Assembly: GCF_035046505.1 (NCBI RefSeq)
Contig: NC_089830.1
Coordinates: 23,104,284-23,168,283 of the forward strand
DNA: 64,000 nucleotides
Direction: 5' to 3'
Source: Tiliqua scincoides
Lineage: Eukaryota; Chordata; Lepidosauria; Squamata; Scincidae
Position 1 is the stretch's first letter, and each line of letters starts with the position of its first letter. The notes under the pieces were generated by a model. It ran no database searches. It had not been told where the DNA came from and saw only the letters and a list, made by a program, of their open reading frames with translations. Of the stretch, positions 1 to 10,701 are shown piece after piece. The position numbers and the translations under genes are program-made.

Positions 1-100
1 GATAATACGATAAATTTTTATTCTTTTTAAATTCTGTTCTTCACCACCTATTTGTAAGCACTATCAGAGTAATTGCACTGTACACAACATATCAGTAGAA

Positions 101-454
101 CAGTGGTTCCCAACTTGGGATTCATGTACCCCCAGGGGCACTCAACAGGACCTTTAGGGGTACTTGAAAAAGAATGGCATGCTCCAGAATGGCTTGCAGG
201 GCCAGCAAGGCAGAAAGGGAGGTAGCTAGTTGACTGTGAAAGCCCCACCAATAGCTAGTTTCTGGTCATCAATTCATGTATACACCAGTGATTGAAAACC
301 AGCATAGTAAAAAAACTGAAACATAATATGGAAAGTGATCAATCACCCAGAATTTCTCAGCACACTTCTGAAAACATTTTGCTAATATGAAGGGTACAAT
401 TTATGGAAATGGGCTGCCAAGGGATATGCAAGTGAAAAAGGTTGGGAACCATTG
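101..454. mobile_element. Non-autonomous hAT-type element
   Basis: The left end reads CAGTGGTTCCCAACTTGGGA and the right end GGTTGGGAACCATTG, which are matching terminal inverted repeats of hAT type. The flanking 8-mers cagtagaa and caggagat agree at 6 of 8 positions, as expected of an aged 8-bp target duplication. No transposase is visible. Confidence 0.7.
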
Positions 455-869
455 CAGGAGATCCATGAATCAAATCTACCTTTAAGGTGTCTGGTGTGTT
501 AAACAAAAAGTTCTACATATAACATACAGTTTATAACACATAACTGAGAGTGTACAATTCAGTTCACAGCAGAGAGATGAGCTGCATATATTTGCAACCC
601 TTTTTAGACCTACTGCTTTCCATGGGTGTTATTCTTAAGTAATGGTGCACTGAATTGTAGCCTGGGACTTTATTTCTAATGGAAAGGAGGATCCCATCCT
701 GGTGTTTCAAAAAAACAGACTTCTGCCAGATGCAAAACCTTTGCAAAAGGGAACCAGGTTGCAGCAGCCTTTGCAAAATTCTCTGGAGGAGAATCAAAAG
801 TTAACTTTGGCTGTAATTTCCCAGGAAAGTTACTATAGAAACTAACGAACTCTGTATTGCTTCTGATGG
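455..869. other. Stretch with no recognised feature
   Basis: This is moderately AT-rich sequence between the hAT element and the conserved upstream part of the first receptor unit. I see no credible coding region, RNA gene or terminal repeats in it. Confidence 0.4.
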
Positions 870-1095
870 ATGTACCTGCCTGAGAGAGAAAGGAAACTTT
901 TCAGAGTTGAAAAGGTCTGCCCTCTGATTGACCCAGAGATAAGGCAAAGTGATAATTGGAGCGTTATTACTTGCCAAAATTTTATGGTAAGTATGATTGG
1001 CATATGTCACTGTGCCATTCTCACCTTCCTGACTGTGCAAAACTTCTTAGAAAGTCTGATTCTACCAAGAAGAAAGAGGAACTGAAATTTCCAGG

Positions 1096-1126
1096 CAATT
1101 AATTTGCATGAAGAATTGTATAAAAC
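1096..1126 (+). promoter_or_regulatory. Promoter core of receptor unit 1
   Basis: An ATTTGCAT octamer is followed by a TATA-like GTATAAAAC just before the 5' non-coding exon. The same layout recurs upstream of exon 1 near 7338, 51060 and 56720 and on the minus strand near 38970. The conserved order (GGAA-like, octamer, TATA-like, CACCCTGGA) is seen directly. Promoter function is inferred. Confidence 0.55.
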
Positions 1127-1246
1127 ACCCTGGACTCCAGGAATCTTTGTGTCCTGAAAGCTGGCCGAGGCAAGAGAAAGGTAGAGCAGAGCAGACAGAG
1201 AAAGCTCTGAGGACAACCACTTACTCAAGCACATTGGAGTCACCAA
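1127..1246 (+). other. 5' non-coding exon (exon 1) of receptor unit 1
   Basis: The segment begins at the ACACCCTGGACTCC block and ends at CACCAA|GTAAGTGG, a strong splice donor. It is repeated at 7365-7488, 44596-44703, 56738-56816 and, inverted, at 38834-38940. No long open frame runs through it. It probably splices to the acceptor at 3765-3766 before the receptor coding exon. Exon status is inferred from repeat conservation and splice signals. Confidence 0.55.
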
Positions 1247-2876
1247 GTAAGTGGGCCATACTCTGAGGATGCAGTGTGGTGCTTGGAAGCCAATGCTGGT
1301 AGATGCCTTTTGAAACCATTGAAGGTGGAGATGGGAAGAGGGGAGGGTTAAAACACCCAGATCAAAGTCCTTGCATTGGAAGGTCTTCAAATTCTCTCCA
1401 ACTTGGTACAGAAGTTACTACATCACTTCAAATTTTTGTGACAGGTTTTCTATGTATCTATGTAACATGCATTTTTTCTCTTATGCTGATTTAATATTCT
1501 TGTGGGCAGCGGAAAAGAACTCTTATCTACAGTTTAGGAAAGACACTTTGGATATTGTGAGGACGTGAACAGAACAGGGTGCATGAGACTTTCCCGCTTT
1601 GTTCCCCAACATTAGTGCGATGCTCACCATAGAATTTTAAACTCCTGATGGATAAACTGTTTGTGAAGCATGTTTGTGGATCTTGATAGTAGAGGTCTTG
1701 CAAAGACAGAGGTCTTTGTGCAGCTCAGCTCTTGCAAGCGCACTTTTTCCCATTTGCCTTGCTGTCCATAGTGGGGCCTTGGCATAGTCAAACCTTACTG
1801 CAGACTGAATTAACAACTTGTCAGAATATTCAGGTGTCTGGCATAGCAAGTTAGATCCCAGTCACCTTCCTTCATGCCAAGGGTCTAATTTCCAAGACAC
1901 CCCTGACCATGGGAAAATCTGCCTCCCTGGATCCCGATAGTTAGAAGCAAGACCCCCTGTCCCCCTTTCTGGAACACACTGGACATGCTATTTCATCCTT
2001 CTCCCAAAATTCTGCTCGTATAACAATACTCTCTTAGAGAACTTAAGACTGTCGCACAGGAGCATCAAACTCTTCCAGGCCACCAGATTATAAAACTTGT
2101 GGCAAGACAAGATGGGTCATTTTCTTTCAGGGCTCTTGGACCCCATTTTGCTATCTCTGCTTGTCTCTGCTGTCTCTGATATTCTCTGCTTTCTCTGCTA
2201 TCCAAGCACACAGTTTCTTTGGGGTCTCCTATAATGAGATCATTTCATTATGAGACAGAAAGGAAAGGAAGTAGAAGTGGGACCCCAAAAAGCTCATGTG
2301 AATGGAAAGATCTATATTTACCATATTTCTGAGGTCCATTCCTCACAGGGGAGGGAGGGGGCACTGCCCTGTTACTCCCCACAACCCTCTGCTAGTAATA
2401 CCAATTGATGTCTGAAGGCTGTAATTTCCAAACCTCCTGTGTTCAGAGGATCCTTTGCTCATCCGTAGGTCTGCCTTGGACCCCTTGCATGTTGTCAAAG
2501 ATCTCACAGGGGAGGAGTGTTGGGGGGAGATGCATGTGCAGAAATATGACGGTAAGGATTTCATGGTCAGGATCTAGCATTTATTCATTTAGCATTGGGC
2601 GTAGCTGTCTCCTCCAATTGGCACCACAGCAGCATCTCTGTGAGGTCACCCTTTTGCCTTTGCTTCCTGTTGTCTGTTTAGTTCTTCCCATGGGCATCAG
2701 TTGTGGCATTGCAGCAACAATCCTATTTCTCCATCAGACTGATGAAGCCAGGGCATATAAACCTTCTTTAGAAGGTTGCTTCGAAGAACTGAAATAAGGT
2801 ACTTGCATTTGTAGCCAGTTCAGATTCTTGTTACATAACTATCATTGTCCCAAAAAATGTCTCTGGAGTTACCTGC
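1247..2876 (+). other. Intron of receptor unit 1, made of duplicated unit sequence
   Basis: Blocks here recur at other units. The tract at 1620-1860 recurs near 7690-7830, 18540-18780 and inverted at 37930-38400. The block near 2340-2560 (cactgccctgttactcccc) recurs near 8240, 26110, 55190 and 59980. The block at 2755-2815 recurs at 9150-9200. I see no coding sequence. Confidence 0.5.
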
Positions 2877-2969
2877 TCGCTCTCTCTCTCTCGCTCTCCC
2901 TCCCTCCCCCTCCCCTTTCTTTCCCCCCCCCCCTCTCTCTCACTCACTCACACACACACACACACACTG
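2877..2969. repeat. Pyrimidine-rich and CA low-complexity tract
   Basis: A run of CT, CCCT and poly-C passes into CTCA and then a (CA)n microsatellite. It is simple sequence and lies within the inferred intron. Confidence 0.8.
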
Positions 2970-3043
2970 AAACTAGGATCAGGTAGGAAAACCTCTTTTC
3001 TAGACCAGTAAATTATTTATATATATATATATATATCCTACAG

Positions 3044-3509
3044 CAGTGGTTCTCAAACTTCCTGGGAGATTACTTCTGGGGTAAGTCTTTGCGGGGGCGG
3101 GGGCAGCAAAATGACCCCAGGATCTGTGGGTGGAGTGGGGGTTATTTTTTCACAATTCATATGTGCTCCCAGGGTCCAGGGGGTGTGGGGAGCCCCGCAG
3201 AGCGCTTGCAGGACTCTCCACGGCTTTTAAACAGTGAAAGTTCCAAGCGCGATTAAACCCTTTTAATCGCGCTTGGAACTTTCACTGTTTAAAAGCTGCG
3301 GAGAGCCCTGCAAGTGCTCCGCGGGGCTCCCCACACCCCTTGGACCCTGGGAGCATGCATGGTTTGTTCAAAAATAGCCCCCCTCCCCCCACAGGGGGTG
3401 CAATCCTGGGGATCGCTTTGCTGCTTTCCCCCTGCCCCCGCCCCTTAAAGGGAACGGGGCATCTTTACAAAAGCTGGTGGGTCACAACCCACCAGTTTGA
3501 AAACCACTG
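3044..3509. mobile_element. Palindromic non-autonomous hAT element with exact 8-bp duplication
   Basis: The ends are CAGTGGTTCTCAAACTT and AGTTTGAAAACCACTG. The element is bounded on both sides by the identical 8-mer tcctacag (3036-3043 and 3510-3517). Internally, arms of about 88 bp (3171-3258 and 3260-3348) are near-perfect reverse complements, so half the element could fold into one hairpin. Related copies lie at 54433-54775 and 58590-59269. Confidence 0.9.
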
Positions 3510-3547
3510 TCCTACAGAATACATGGCGCGCACAAGGTGGTATATAA

Positions 3548-3690
3548 CATAGACCCAAATTCTAACCAACTTTCCAGCACTGACCCTGCTGTGCCTAAGG
3601 GGCATGTACCTGCATCCTGTAGGTGAGTGGCAGTCAGGGAGGCTTCCTCAAGATAAGGGAATGTTTATACCCTTACCTTGGAGCTTGAAT
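3548..3690. mobile_element. Harbinger-type MITE fragment
   Basis: The stretch resembles the core of the intact MITE at 6954-7154: 'ttctaaccaactttccagcactga', a 'gcatcctg' block, 'gaggcttcctcaa' and 'aagggaatgttt'. The right terminal repeat is missing, so it is a truncated or decayed copy. Confidence 0.5.
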
Positions 3691-3766
3691 AGAATGTAGA
3701 ATGCAATGGATACACATATGATGCAAAATAGCACTTCTTAAAGTCTCCCTGTTTTATTTCACCCAG

Positions 3767-4956
3767 GAGAAGACGAGAGGGAAGGAGAATCTTCTCCAAA
3801 AGGAGTGGGTCACGTAAGCAGACCAATGCCTTTTGCAGTCGAGTCAAGCAATACTCCCAGTGTTATCCATGAGGAAGATCTGAACAAAGCCTTTGTGGCT
3901 GACTTGAACATTGTCTCCGCAGTCATCTACAGCCTGGTCTTTGTATTAGGGGTCACCGGCAACGGGCTGGTCATTTTCATCACCGGCTTCCGAATGACGA
4001 AAACCGTCAACACCATCTGGTTTCTCAGCTTGGCCATTGCCGACTTCAGCTTCATTTTATTCCTGCCGCTGCGCATTGCCGATTTAGCCCCCCACACAAA
4101 TTGGCATTTTGCCGTGTACATGTGCAAGTTCAACAGCCCCATAGCTCTTCTCAACCACTATGCCAGCGTGTACCAGCTTGTGGTCATCAGCATAGACCGT
4201 TGCCTTTCGGTCAGGTGCCCCGTCTGGGCTCGGAATCACCGGACGCCCCGGCTGGCTTCCTTTGTGGTTGTGGGTGTCTGGATTCTGGCTGTACTGTTGT
4301 GTTCCCCGAGTCTTTATTTCAGGGAAACAACCACACCATGACAGAATGATACCAGTGTGCCTGTGAGCTGCTTTAAGTTTCACAGTGATCCAGAACAAAC
4401 CAAGATCATCCACTGGGCTATGGTTACCTACCGGCTCATCTCTGCCTTCATTATCCCCTTCGGTATCATCACTTTTTGCTATGGGGCACTTGCCTTGAGG
4501 CTCAGAAGAAGCAGGTTGTCCCTATCAAGCAAATCATTCAAGGTCATCACTGCTGTGACTGTGGCCTTTTTGGTTCTTTGTTTCCCGGCATTTGTCTTTG
4601 CTTTTCTGCAGATAAAATTTTACAAGAATTGTAACCTCAGCGCACCAGTTCTCCGTATTGGCATTCCTCTCACATACAGCCTGGTTTATTTCAACAGCTG
4701 CCTCAGCCCCATCCTGTACTTCTTCATGGGGCATGATTCTAAGGAACAGCTGAAGCACTCCCTCCTCTCTGCCTTTGAAAACACCCTTGCTGAGGACAGC
4801 AACCTCAACACAACACACACCAAGACCAGTCTTTCAACAGAGCTGGAGTCCCGGGACTCTTTGGATCCTACTGTTCCCCCCTCTCTCCTCTCAGCACACC
4901 CCAGAACAACATCAAAAATTTGCCAGGACTGTTCTATCTCATTTGCCCAGCAATAG
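3767..4956 (+). pseudogene. Chemerin/FPR-like GPCR with one in-frame stop (receptor 1)
   Basis: The coding exon follows an acceptor (TTTCACCCAG, AG at 3765-3766). I start the protein at ATG 3826, because the longer frame from 3805 opens with GTG. The first 171 codons give an N-terminus with no NxS/T site, N46 of TM1, D73 of TM2, C100, and D125-R126-C127 followed by CPVWARNHRTPR. TGA at 4339-4341 falls in extracellular loop 2. The same frame then runs open for about 205 codons through TM5-TM7 (FKVITAVTVAFLVLCFPAF, then NSCLSPILYF) and a C-tail longer than in the paralogues. Odd residues are LCFP for CWFP and SPILY for NPILY. The single lesion suggests a recent pseudogene or a polymorphism. It is the most divergent member here. 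Class A chemoattractant receptor assignment is firm; pseudogene status is likely. Confidence 0.8.
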
Positions 4957-4984
4957 CACCCAAGGCTACCATTTGCATCGTGGT

Positions 4985-5299
4985 CGGTTTATTATCTTCC
5001 CCTTGACTTAAGAATGGCTCCCTCTCTTGAGACTTTTCGACGAGGCCTGAAGACCCTTCTGTTTAAACAACCCTTCTGAGTTCTCAGCCTTTTTAACATC
5101 TTTTCAACATCTTTTAATATTTTTTACAGGCCTGATTCTTTTGTGATTTGATGTTCTATACTCTTTTTACCTGACTATTTTTTATCTGACTGCTGTGTCA
5201 ATATGTTTTTATTTGTTTTAAATTATGTTTTTAATCTGTTTTAATCCTGTTGTAAGCCGCCTTGAGTCCCTTCGGGGAGAAAGGCGGGATAAATATAAA

Positions 5300-5350
<51 letters not shown>

Positions 5351-5352
5351 TT
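4985..5352 (+). mobile_element. LINE 3' end (L2-like) with ATT microsatellite tail
   Basis: The segment starts with a coding remnant resembling a LINE C-terminus (SLETFRRGLKTLLFKQPF, then stop). A T-rich 3' UTR follows, then 'gccgccttgagtcccttcgg' and 'aaaggcgggataaatat' before (ATT)n at 5303-5351. It is a 5'-truncated insertion directly downstream of the receptor 1 coding exon. The clade is judged by tail style only. Confidence 0.65.
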
Positions 5353-5689
5353 ATCTTGCCCTGCACCTTCCATTGCAATGATAAAACAATATTCACCACA
5401 TTATGACAAGTTAAGAAAGATTGAACCAGGCCTATCTTCTTGCAGAAAAAAAACCAAAAAACTTCCAGAGCCTGGGTGTCACTGCAGAGAAGTCTCTGTC
5501 ATGAGTCCTAGCCAGGGTGACCAGATGTCATCATCTCAAAAGAGGACAAGGTACCCCCAAATGTAGGGACAGTCAAGAAAAATGTAGGACATGACAAAAT
5601 AAAAGCTAAAAACACTCACCTTCTTACATTTCTTTTGCCATTTTAAGTTTAAGTTCCTTTTTATTCTCTTCATTAGGGCAAGATTAAGG

Positions 5690-5776
5690 CATTTGGTGGG
5701 CCACTATGAGATACAGGAAGCTGGACTAGGTGGGCCTATGGCCTGATGCAGTGGGGCTGTTCTTATGTTCTTATCT
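5690..5776 (+). mobile_element. CR1/L3-like LINE tail fragment
   Basis: It contains the block 'gagatacaggaagctggact', then 'ggcctgatgcagtgggg', and ends 'ttcttatgttctta'. The same tail occurs at 13450-13850, 25281-25440 (minus), 51885-52866 and 60392-60650. Only the terminal part is present here. Confidence 0.65.
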
Positions 5777-5902
5777 ATTGATTTCATGTGTTTAAATGCT
5801 ATATTACTTATTATTAAATTTAAAACTCTAGTACGTCTAATTTATTGCATATGTAATTACATTACATACTCGTTATTGCATTTTCACACCATGATGATGA
5901 TG

Positions 5903-6252
5903 TTGGCAACCTTCAGTCTCGAAAGACTTTGGTATCACGCTCTGAAAGGTGGTTCTGGAACAGCATCTAGTGTGGCTGAAAAGGCCGATTTGGGAGTGAC
6001 AATCCCTTCCACACTCGGAGCAAGTGCAGTCTGTCCCTGGTCTGTCTCCCTGGCTATGGGCCTTCCTTCTTTGCCTCTTAGCCTCAGACTGTTGGCAAAG
6101 TGTCTCTTCAAACTAGAAGAGGCCATGCTGCACAGCCTGCCTCCAAGCGGGCTGCTCAGAGGTCAGGTTTTCCCACCTGTTGAGGTCCACTCCTAAGGCC
6201 TTCAGATCCCTCTTGCAGATGTCCTTGTATCGCAGCTGTGGTCTACCTGTAG
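5903..6252 (-). mobile_element. 3' end of a LINE with C-terminal zinc-knuckle remnant
   Basis: Read on the minus strand, this is the tail of a non-LTR ORF2. It resembles the copies at 17900-18258 and 57661-58110. The family C-terminus, clearest at 17927-18295, is an 'LRYKDICKRDLKALG' block and a CxxCxxxCxxxxxLxxHxxxC zinc-finger-like motif. The element ends at 'gttggcaacc' on the plus strand. All three copies are 5' truncated. The clade is not assigned. Confidence 0.7.
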
Positions 6253-6860
6253 CAGCACATTTTGTTATTGATCCTTTCAGTGGCTCCTGAAGCTGAAAGG
6301 CAGGAAGGACACAAAGGAAGCTGAAAGGCAGGCATTCTTCTCCTGAACTTCAGGAAGTCTAAACTGCCAGCTTGCTGAATGGGAATGTGTAGGGCAGGCC
6401 AATTGGCATTCTCAAAACGCACTCAAAGTCAATGTTTATTAGGTTAACCAGCCCATAAGCCATGCACCTATAAGTTTAAAATTAAAAACACATTAAAACC
6501 AAAACTGGCCATGTCCACAACACACCCTCTACAAAAACTGCTTAAAAGTAGTTTCTGCCTCAGAGGGTCTGAGAGTGTTGAATCTTTTTGCAAGTTTTTG
6601 AATACAGTATCCAACTATCTGTAGCCATTGTGTATTTTGGGCAACAAAAGAAAATGTGTGCTGGTGTGTCTGATTCAGTCAAAGGACAGTCATAGTAGCT
6701 TTGTTCCGATGGTACTTTTGAAAACGACCTTTACATTGCCCAACTATATATGACAAAATATGGAATTTTTTACAGTAGCTAAGCTGTCTGAACAGTAAAA
6801 CCATTTTTTTAAAAATATATATATACATTTAAGTTTGTATTTATTTCTTTCCCATTTCTG
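6253..6860 (+). other. 3' flank of receptor 1, no coding feature seen
   Basis: This AT-rich stretch lies between the LINE tail and the conserved poly(A) region. I see no credible gene or terminal repeats, apart from a short T/A run near 6805-6830. Confidence 0.4.
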
Positions 6861-6866
6861 AATAAA
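6861..6866 (+). terminator. Poly(A) signal of a receptor unit
   Basis: AATAAA sits in the conserved context CCCATTTCTGAATAAAATG. The same context recurs near 8173, 17661 and 26032, a variant near 32556, and a minus-strand one near 34193. The conserved position downstream of receptor exons supports use as a polyadenylation signal. Confidence 0.55.
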
Positions 6867-6953
6867 ATGCTTCTTTTTTGCTTTGATCTTGTTCACGCTT
6901 GTGAATCAGAGAGGGGACACTTTGCTCTGACACACCCCACCACAACCTTCTAA

Positions 6954-7154
6954 GGGTGCAATCCTAACCCCTTATGTCAGTGCTTTCCAGCACTGACATA
7001 GCGGTGCCAATGGGACGTGTGCTGCATCCTGCAGTTGGGTGTCACTCATGGAGGCCTCCTCAAAGTAAGGAAATGTTTGTTCCTTGACCTCAGAGCTGCA
7101 TTGCCCTTATGTCAGTGCTGGAAAGCACTGACATAAGGGGTTAGGATTGTGCCC
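6954..7154. mobile_element. PIF/Harbinger-type MITE, 201 bp, TAA duplication
   Basis: The left terminus GGGTGCAATCCTAACC and the right terminus GGTTAGGATTGTGCCC are inverted repeats. Both sides carry TAA (6951-6953 and 7155-7157), a 3-bp duplication of Harbinger style. A sister copy of identical length lies at 39194-39394. Confidence 0.85.
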
Positions 7155-7324
7155 TAACAGTAATACAAACTGGTGATGGTAGTACTTTTCAAGCTCTGGA
7201 CCAGGGGTTTATGGTTCCCAACTATACAATTGGGATATATTGTATATTTTATGCCATTTGCATACCATTCTAACTGCACTTCTTAGAAATCCTCTTCAAC
7301 CAAGTAAAACTGAGGAACTGAAAT

Positions 7325-7364
7325 TTACAGGAAATTGATTTGCATCAAGAATGATTTAAAACAC
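7325..7364 (+). promoter_or_regulatory. Promoter core of receptor unit 2
   Basis: AGGAAATTGATTTGCAT is followed by a TATA-like ATTTAAAACAC. The AGGAAAT block matches an Ets/PU.1-type core and ATTTGCAT an octamer. The arrangement matches unit 1 closely. Use as a myeloid-type promoter is inference. Confidence 0.5.
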
Positions 7365-7488
7365 ACTGGACTCCAGAAATCTTTGTGCACATCAGTCCTG
7401 AAATTCCTGAGACAAGAGAAAGGCAGACTGGATCAGACAGAGAAAGCTCTGAGGACAACCGCATAGACAAGCAGATTGAAACCACCAA
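7365..7488 (+). other. 5' non-coding exon (exon 1) of receptor unit 2
   Basis: The segment from CTGGACTCC to ACCACCAA|GTAAGTGGG repeats the exon at 1127-1246 and keeps the donor. The nearest intact downstream receptor is the coding exon at 11307. Confidence 0.55.
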
Positions 7489-8463
7489 GTAAGTGGGTTA
7501 TACTATCAGGAATCAATGGGGTGGTGACAGAGTTATTTTCTATTTATCTCCTTGTTTTTCTCTTACACTGTTATAACCTTTTTGTGGGCTATTGAAAAAA
7601 ACAACACTTATCTAGAATTTAGGCAAGATGCTTTGGATATTGTGAGGATGTGAAAAGAACAGGACGCACAAGACTTTCCTGTTTTGTTCTCCGACATTAC
7701 TGTAATGCACATTTACTTTTCTGTCCATAGTGGGGTCTTGGTCTCTAACTTTATAGCAGGCTGGATCAACGTCTTGTCAGGGTACTCTGGAGTTCTGACA
7801 CAGCAAGATAAATCCCAGTCACCTGCCATCACTCCAAGAGGCTAATTCCCAAGACGCCCCTGACCATGGGAAAATCTGCCTCCCTGGTTCCCTAAAGTTA
7901 GAAGCAAGAACTCCCGTTCCCTTTTCAGGAGCTTAATGGACATGTTGTTTCATTCTCATCCTCAAAAAATTCTGCCCACATGTTCTCTGTTTGAGATTTG
8001 ATGACTATTTTGTCCCACTGGAGATCTGGGAGCATCAAACTCTTCCAGGCTGCCAGATTATAAAATCCATGGCAAGAAAAGATGGGTCATTTTCTTTCAG
8101 GGCTCTTGGACAACATTTTGCAAAACTATCCACTCTGATGTAACATGTAAGATTATTTCCTTCCCATTTCTGAATAAAATGTGTTGTTTTTTTTTTTTAC
8201 TATAATCTTGTTGTTGTGGTACATCCTTGTGTGGTAAGGAGGACACGCTTTGCCCTGTTACTCCTCACCAATCCCCCCCCCCCCAAAAAGGAATGCAAAT
8301 TGATATCTGAATGTAGCAGTTTTCAAATGTCCTGTGTTGGAGGATCCTTTGGACATCCATTGGACATTCATTCATCTAATACAAATACAACCATTGCCCC
8401 CAAGAGATAACTCATGACAAAGCAGCATCTGCACTAGGTTCCCATTTTGCCTTCACTTCTTAT
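7489..8463 (+). other. Duplicated intron segment joined to a receptor 3'-flank relic
   Basis: The first part repeats unit 1 intron sequence. From about 8110 the text switches to the receptor 3' flank (TTTTGCAAAAC, CACTCTGATGTAAC, CCCATTTCTGAATAAA at 8173) with no receptor exon before it. The arrangement points to a mosaic unit boundary or a deleted copy. Confidence 0.5.
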
Positions 8464-9053
8464 CATTGATGTGCAGCACAATCCTAAGTAACACTTGGGC
8501 TGGCGCAAGTATCTTGCGCCAGCCCAGGAGGGCCACAAACGTGCTGTAAAGCACATTTGCACCTCCTCACAAGCAAGCTGTGCTGGTGCACAGAGGTGCG
8601 CCGGCACACGGACGCTGAATCCAGCCTCCATGGCTGCTTGCGCGGCTAGCCTTGAGTCAGCACAACTGGGCTGATACATGGCTCTGGGGTGGGTGGGGAG
8701 GAGGCGGGAGGGAGGTGTTCCTGGGTCAGGGGAGGGCGGGCAGTGGACAGCCCCAGGGATGGGGGACGGGGAGCGGGAGGTGGGGCTGAGATCCGGCAGT
8801 TATGCCAGATCCCAACCCCTGGTCCCGGGGAGTTTGGAGCAGCCTGAGGCCGCTCTGCTTTTCTTGAACTTGCGCAACCTCTGGAGGTGGCGTGGATCTG
8901 AGGAGACCCATAGGGGCCAGGGCACCTTAGCCAGGGGTAAGGGGGAAAGTTTCCCCTTGTCTCCGGCTGAGCCGATTCTGGCCTCTATCATGTGTTGGAT
9001 ACAGTGCAAGCCTCTTGGCTTACCTGTTCCAGCACATTGTAGGATTGTGCCCT
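8464..9053. mobile_element. Long Harbinger-like MITE variant
   Basis: The left end CAGCACAATCCTAAG and right end TAGGATTGTGCCC are imperfect inverted termini like those of the 201-bp MITEs. The interior is GC-rich and contains 'gcaagtatcttgcgcc', which folds on itself. Similar long variants lie near 31115-31373, 39922-40478, 51509-51871 and 55934-56481. No transposase frame is seen. Confidence 0.55.
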
Positions 9054-9202
9054 TATTTATGTCTAGTTCTCCTCCGTACATTAATTGCAGCACTGCAGAA
9101 AAAAATTCTAATTTTTAATTGGATTGGCGTGATGGGTGAAGGAGGAAGCCTTCTTTCAAAAGACTGGTTCAAGGAACTGAAATAAGGAAGTGGCATTTGT
9201 AG

Positions 9203-9345
9203 CAAAAATCATTAGGATTGAGACTCAAATTGGAAGCTCAGAGCGAATTCAAGAAGGTTGCACATACCCGTGGAGCTGGTCAGTGAGCAGCATCAGATTG
9301 GAGCTAGCTACAGATCAGAGAGGACACCAGAGGAAAGGTCAGTTG
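9203..9345 (+). other. Second 5' non-coding exon copy of receptor unit 2, donor lost
   Basis: The text from 'attgagactcaaattgg' through 'cacataccc' and 'cagatcagag' matches the exon copies at 15007, 26606 and 51100. Those end in a CAGAG|GTAAGAG-type donor. Here the bases after CAGAG are AGGACACC, so the usual donor is missing. Confidence 0.45.
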
Positions 9346-10055
9346 CCTCTTTTGGATTACTTACTGTCAACTATAATGCTTTCTGGGAGTTGGTGGTGAA
9401 AACCAGAGCTTTGTTAACCAAAGAAGAGGGATCCCAATGAATCCTAACAATGTACACACCCCCACATATACTAGACATCTTGGCAAAGTGGCTATGATCA
9501 GTACCTAGAGCAGGTTATATTACTTCAAATTCGCATGCATTAGGGGCAAAAGTGGGAAAAAATGATGTAATGGATTGTGTGTCTATGCATATGTTTTGCG
9601 GGTGGAGTGATAGGTGGAGGTTATGGATCAGAAGACTAGCATTGAAGTTGGGTGGGAACATGTATTCTAGAAGGAGGGACTTTAGGGAAATTAGCTGCCT
9701 CTGCCCAGAAGCTCCAACCAAACCAGGAATGCACAGGCTGTACTAAAATGGGTACAGTGTATCTCTGCTTCTGAGATGAAATTTATGGTGGGTGACAAAG
9801 AAGAATAAAATTTTGCTTGTTTAAAAAAAAAAAAAAAAAGAGGAAAAAAAACTAGCCTTTAAAGTAGTGGTTTCCAAACTGTGGATTTGGACACACTGGT
9901 GGGTTGTGGCCTGATTTTTGGTGGGTCACCAAAGGTTGATGGAAAGATCAGGTAACTAATTGCCTTCAGCCCCGAGGCTATTCAAAATTCAGATACTGTA
10001 GCTGTTAATTATCCTTCAAAGAGTCCAGCTCCTGCAGTTTGCAAGCATGGATAAA

Positions 10056-10701
10056 TACAAGTTGAATCTAGGAATCCGCGAGGGTTCTGTTCCTAGCATC
10101 CACATGGATGCCAAAAAATGTGTTAAAGGAAATCCATTTAAAAAGTGTCCCTTTGCTCAGTGATTTAAAAACAACCTTACAGACCTTTGCAATGCAGAAG
10201 AATCAGGCACACCCTCAGGCAGAATCAATCATTCTCTCTCCAGATGCATAAAAAGGCTTCACTTCGAGGCAGCGGCCCCTCCACCAGAGGAGGTGATAAT
10301 CACTTGCAATCTTCCATGTGCTCAGGGGGAAGGGAGGGGTCACTGCGTCTCAGAGTGACGCTGTCCTAAGCGCCTGGAGAGAGAATGATTGATGAATTTT
10401 TTGTCTGCTGCACTCTCCCACTCTAAGGGCCCAATCCTATCCAACTTTCCAGTGCTGATACAGCCTTAATGCAGCTCCAAGATAAGGGAACAAACATTCC
10501 CTTACTTTGAGGAGGCCTCCGGTACTGCTTCCCCAGTGCAGGACGCAGCACATACCCCGTGTCAGCCCCGGAAAGTTGGATAGTTGGGCCCTAACTGGGC
10601 AATTGTTAAACTATTTTTTTCCTTTAAATTAAAAATTCTTCTCATCACATTGAGATAAAACCGCGGGTAAAAAAATCCATGGATAATTAGGTTATACCTG
10701 T
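10056..10701. mobile_element. DNA transposon (TACAGGT-ended) nested in the hAT element
   Basis: The start TACAAGTTGAATCTAGGAATC and the end CATGGATAATTAGGTTATACCTG are degenerate inverted ends of a family also present at 18811-19271 and, in part, at 24528-24655. The class is uncertain. No transposase is seen. Confidence 0.55.
10427..10591. mobile_element. Harbinger-type MITE at the third nesting level
   Basis: The ends GGGCCCAATCCTATCCAACTT and AAGTTGGATAGTTGGGCCC are inverted repeats. TAA flanks both sides (10424-10426 and 10592-10594). The element is 165 bp and lies inside the element at 10056-10701. Confidence 0.85.

Noticed and set aside
4339-4341. TGA as a selenocysteine codon
   Set aside because: Paralogues carry no cysteine at this spot, the site is in a variable loop, and no SECIS-like structure was recognised. 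A nonsense change is simpler.
5765-6196. 143-codon open frame on the plus strand
   Set aside because: It is the antisense reading of the LINE C-terminus, repeated likewise at 17699-18196 and 57471-57959.
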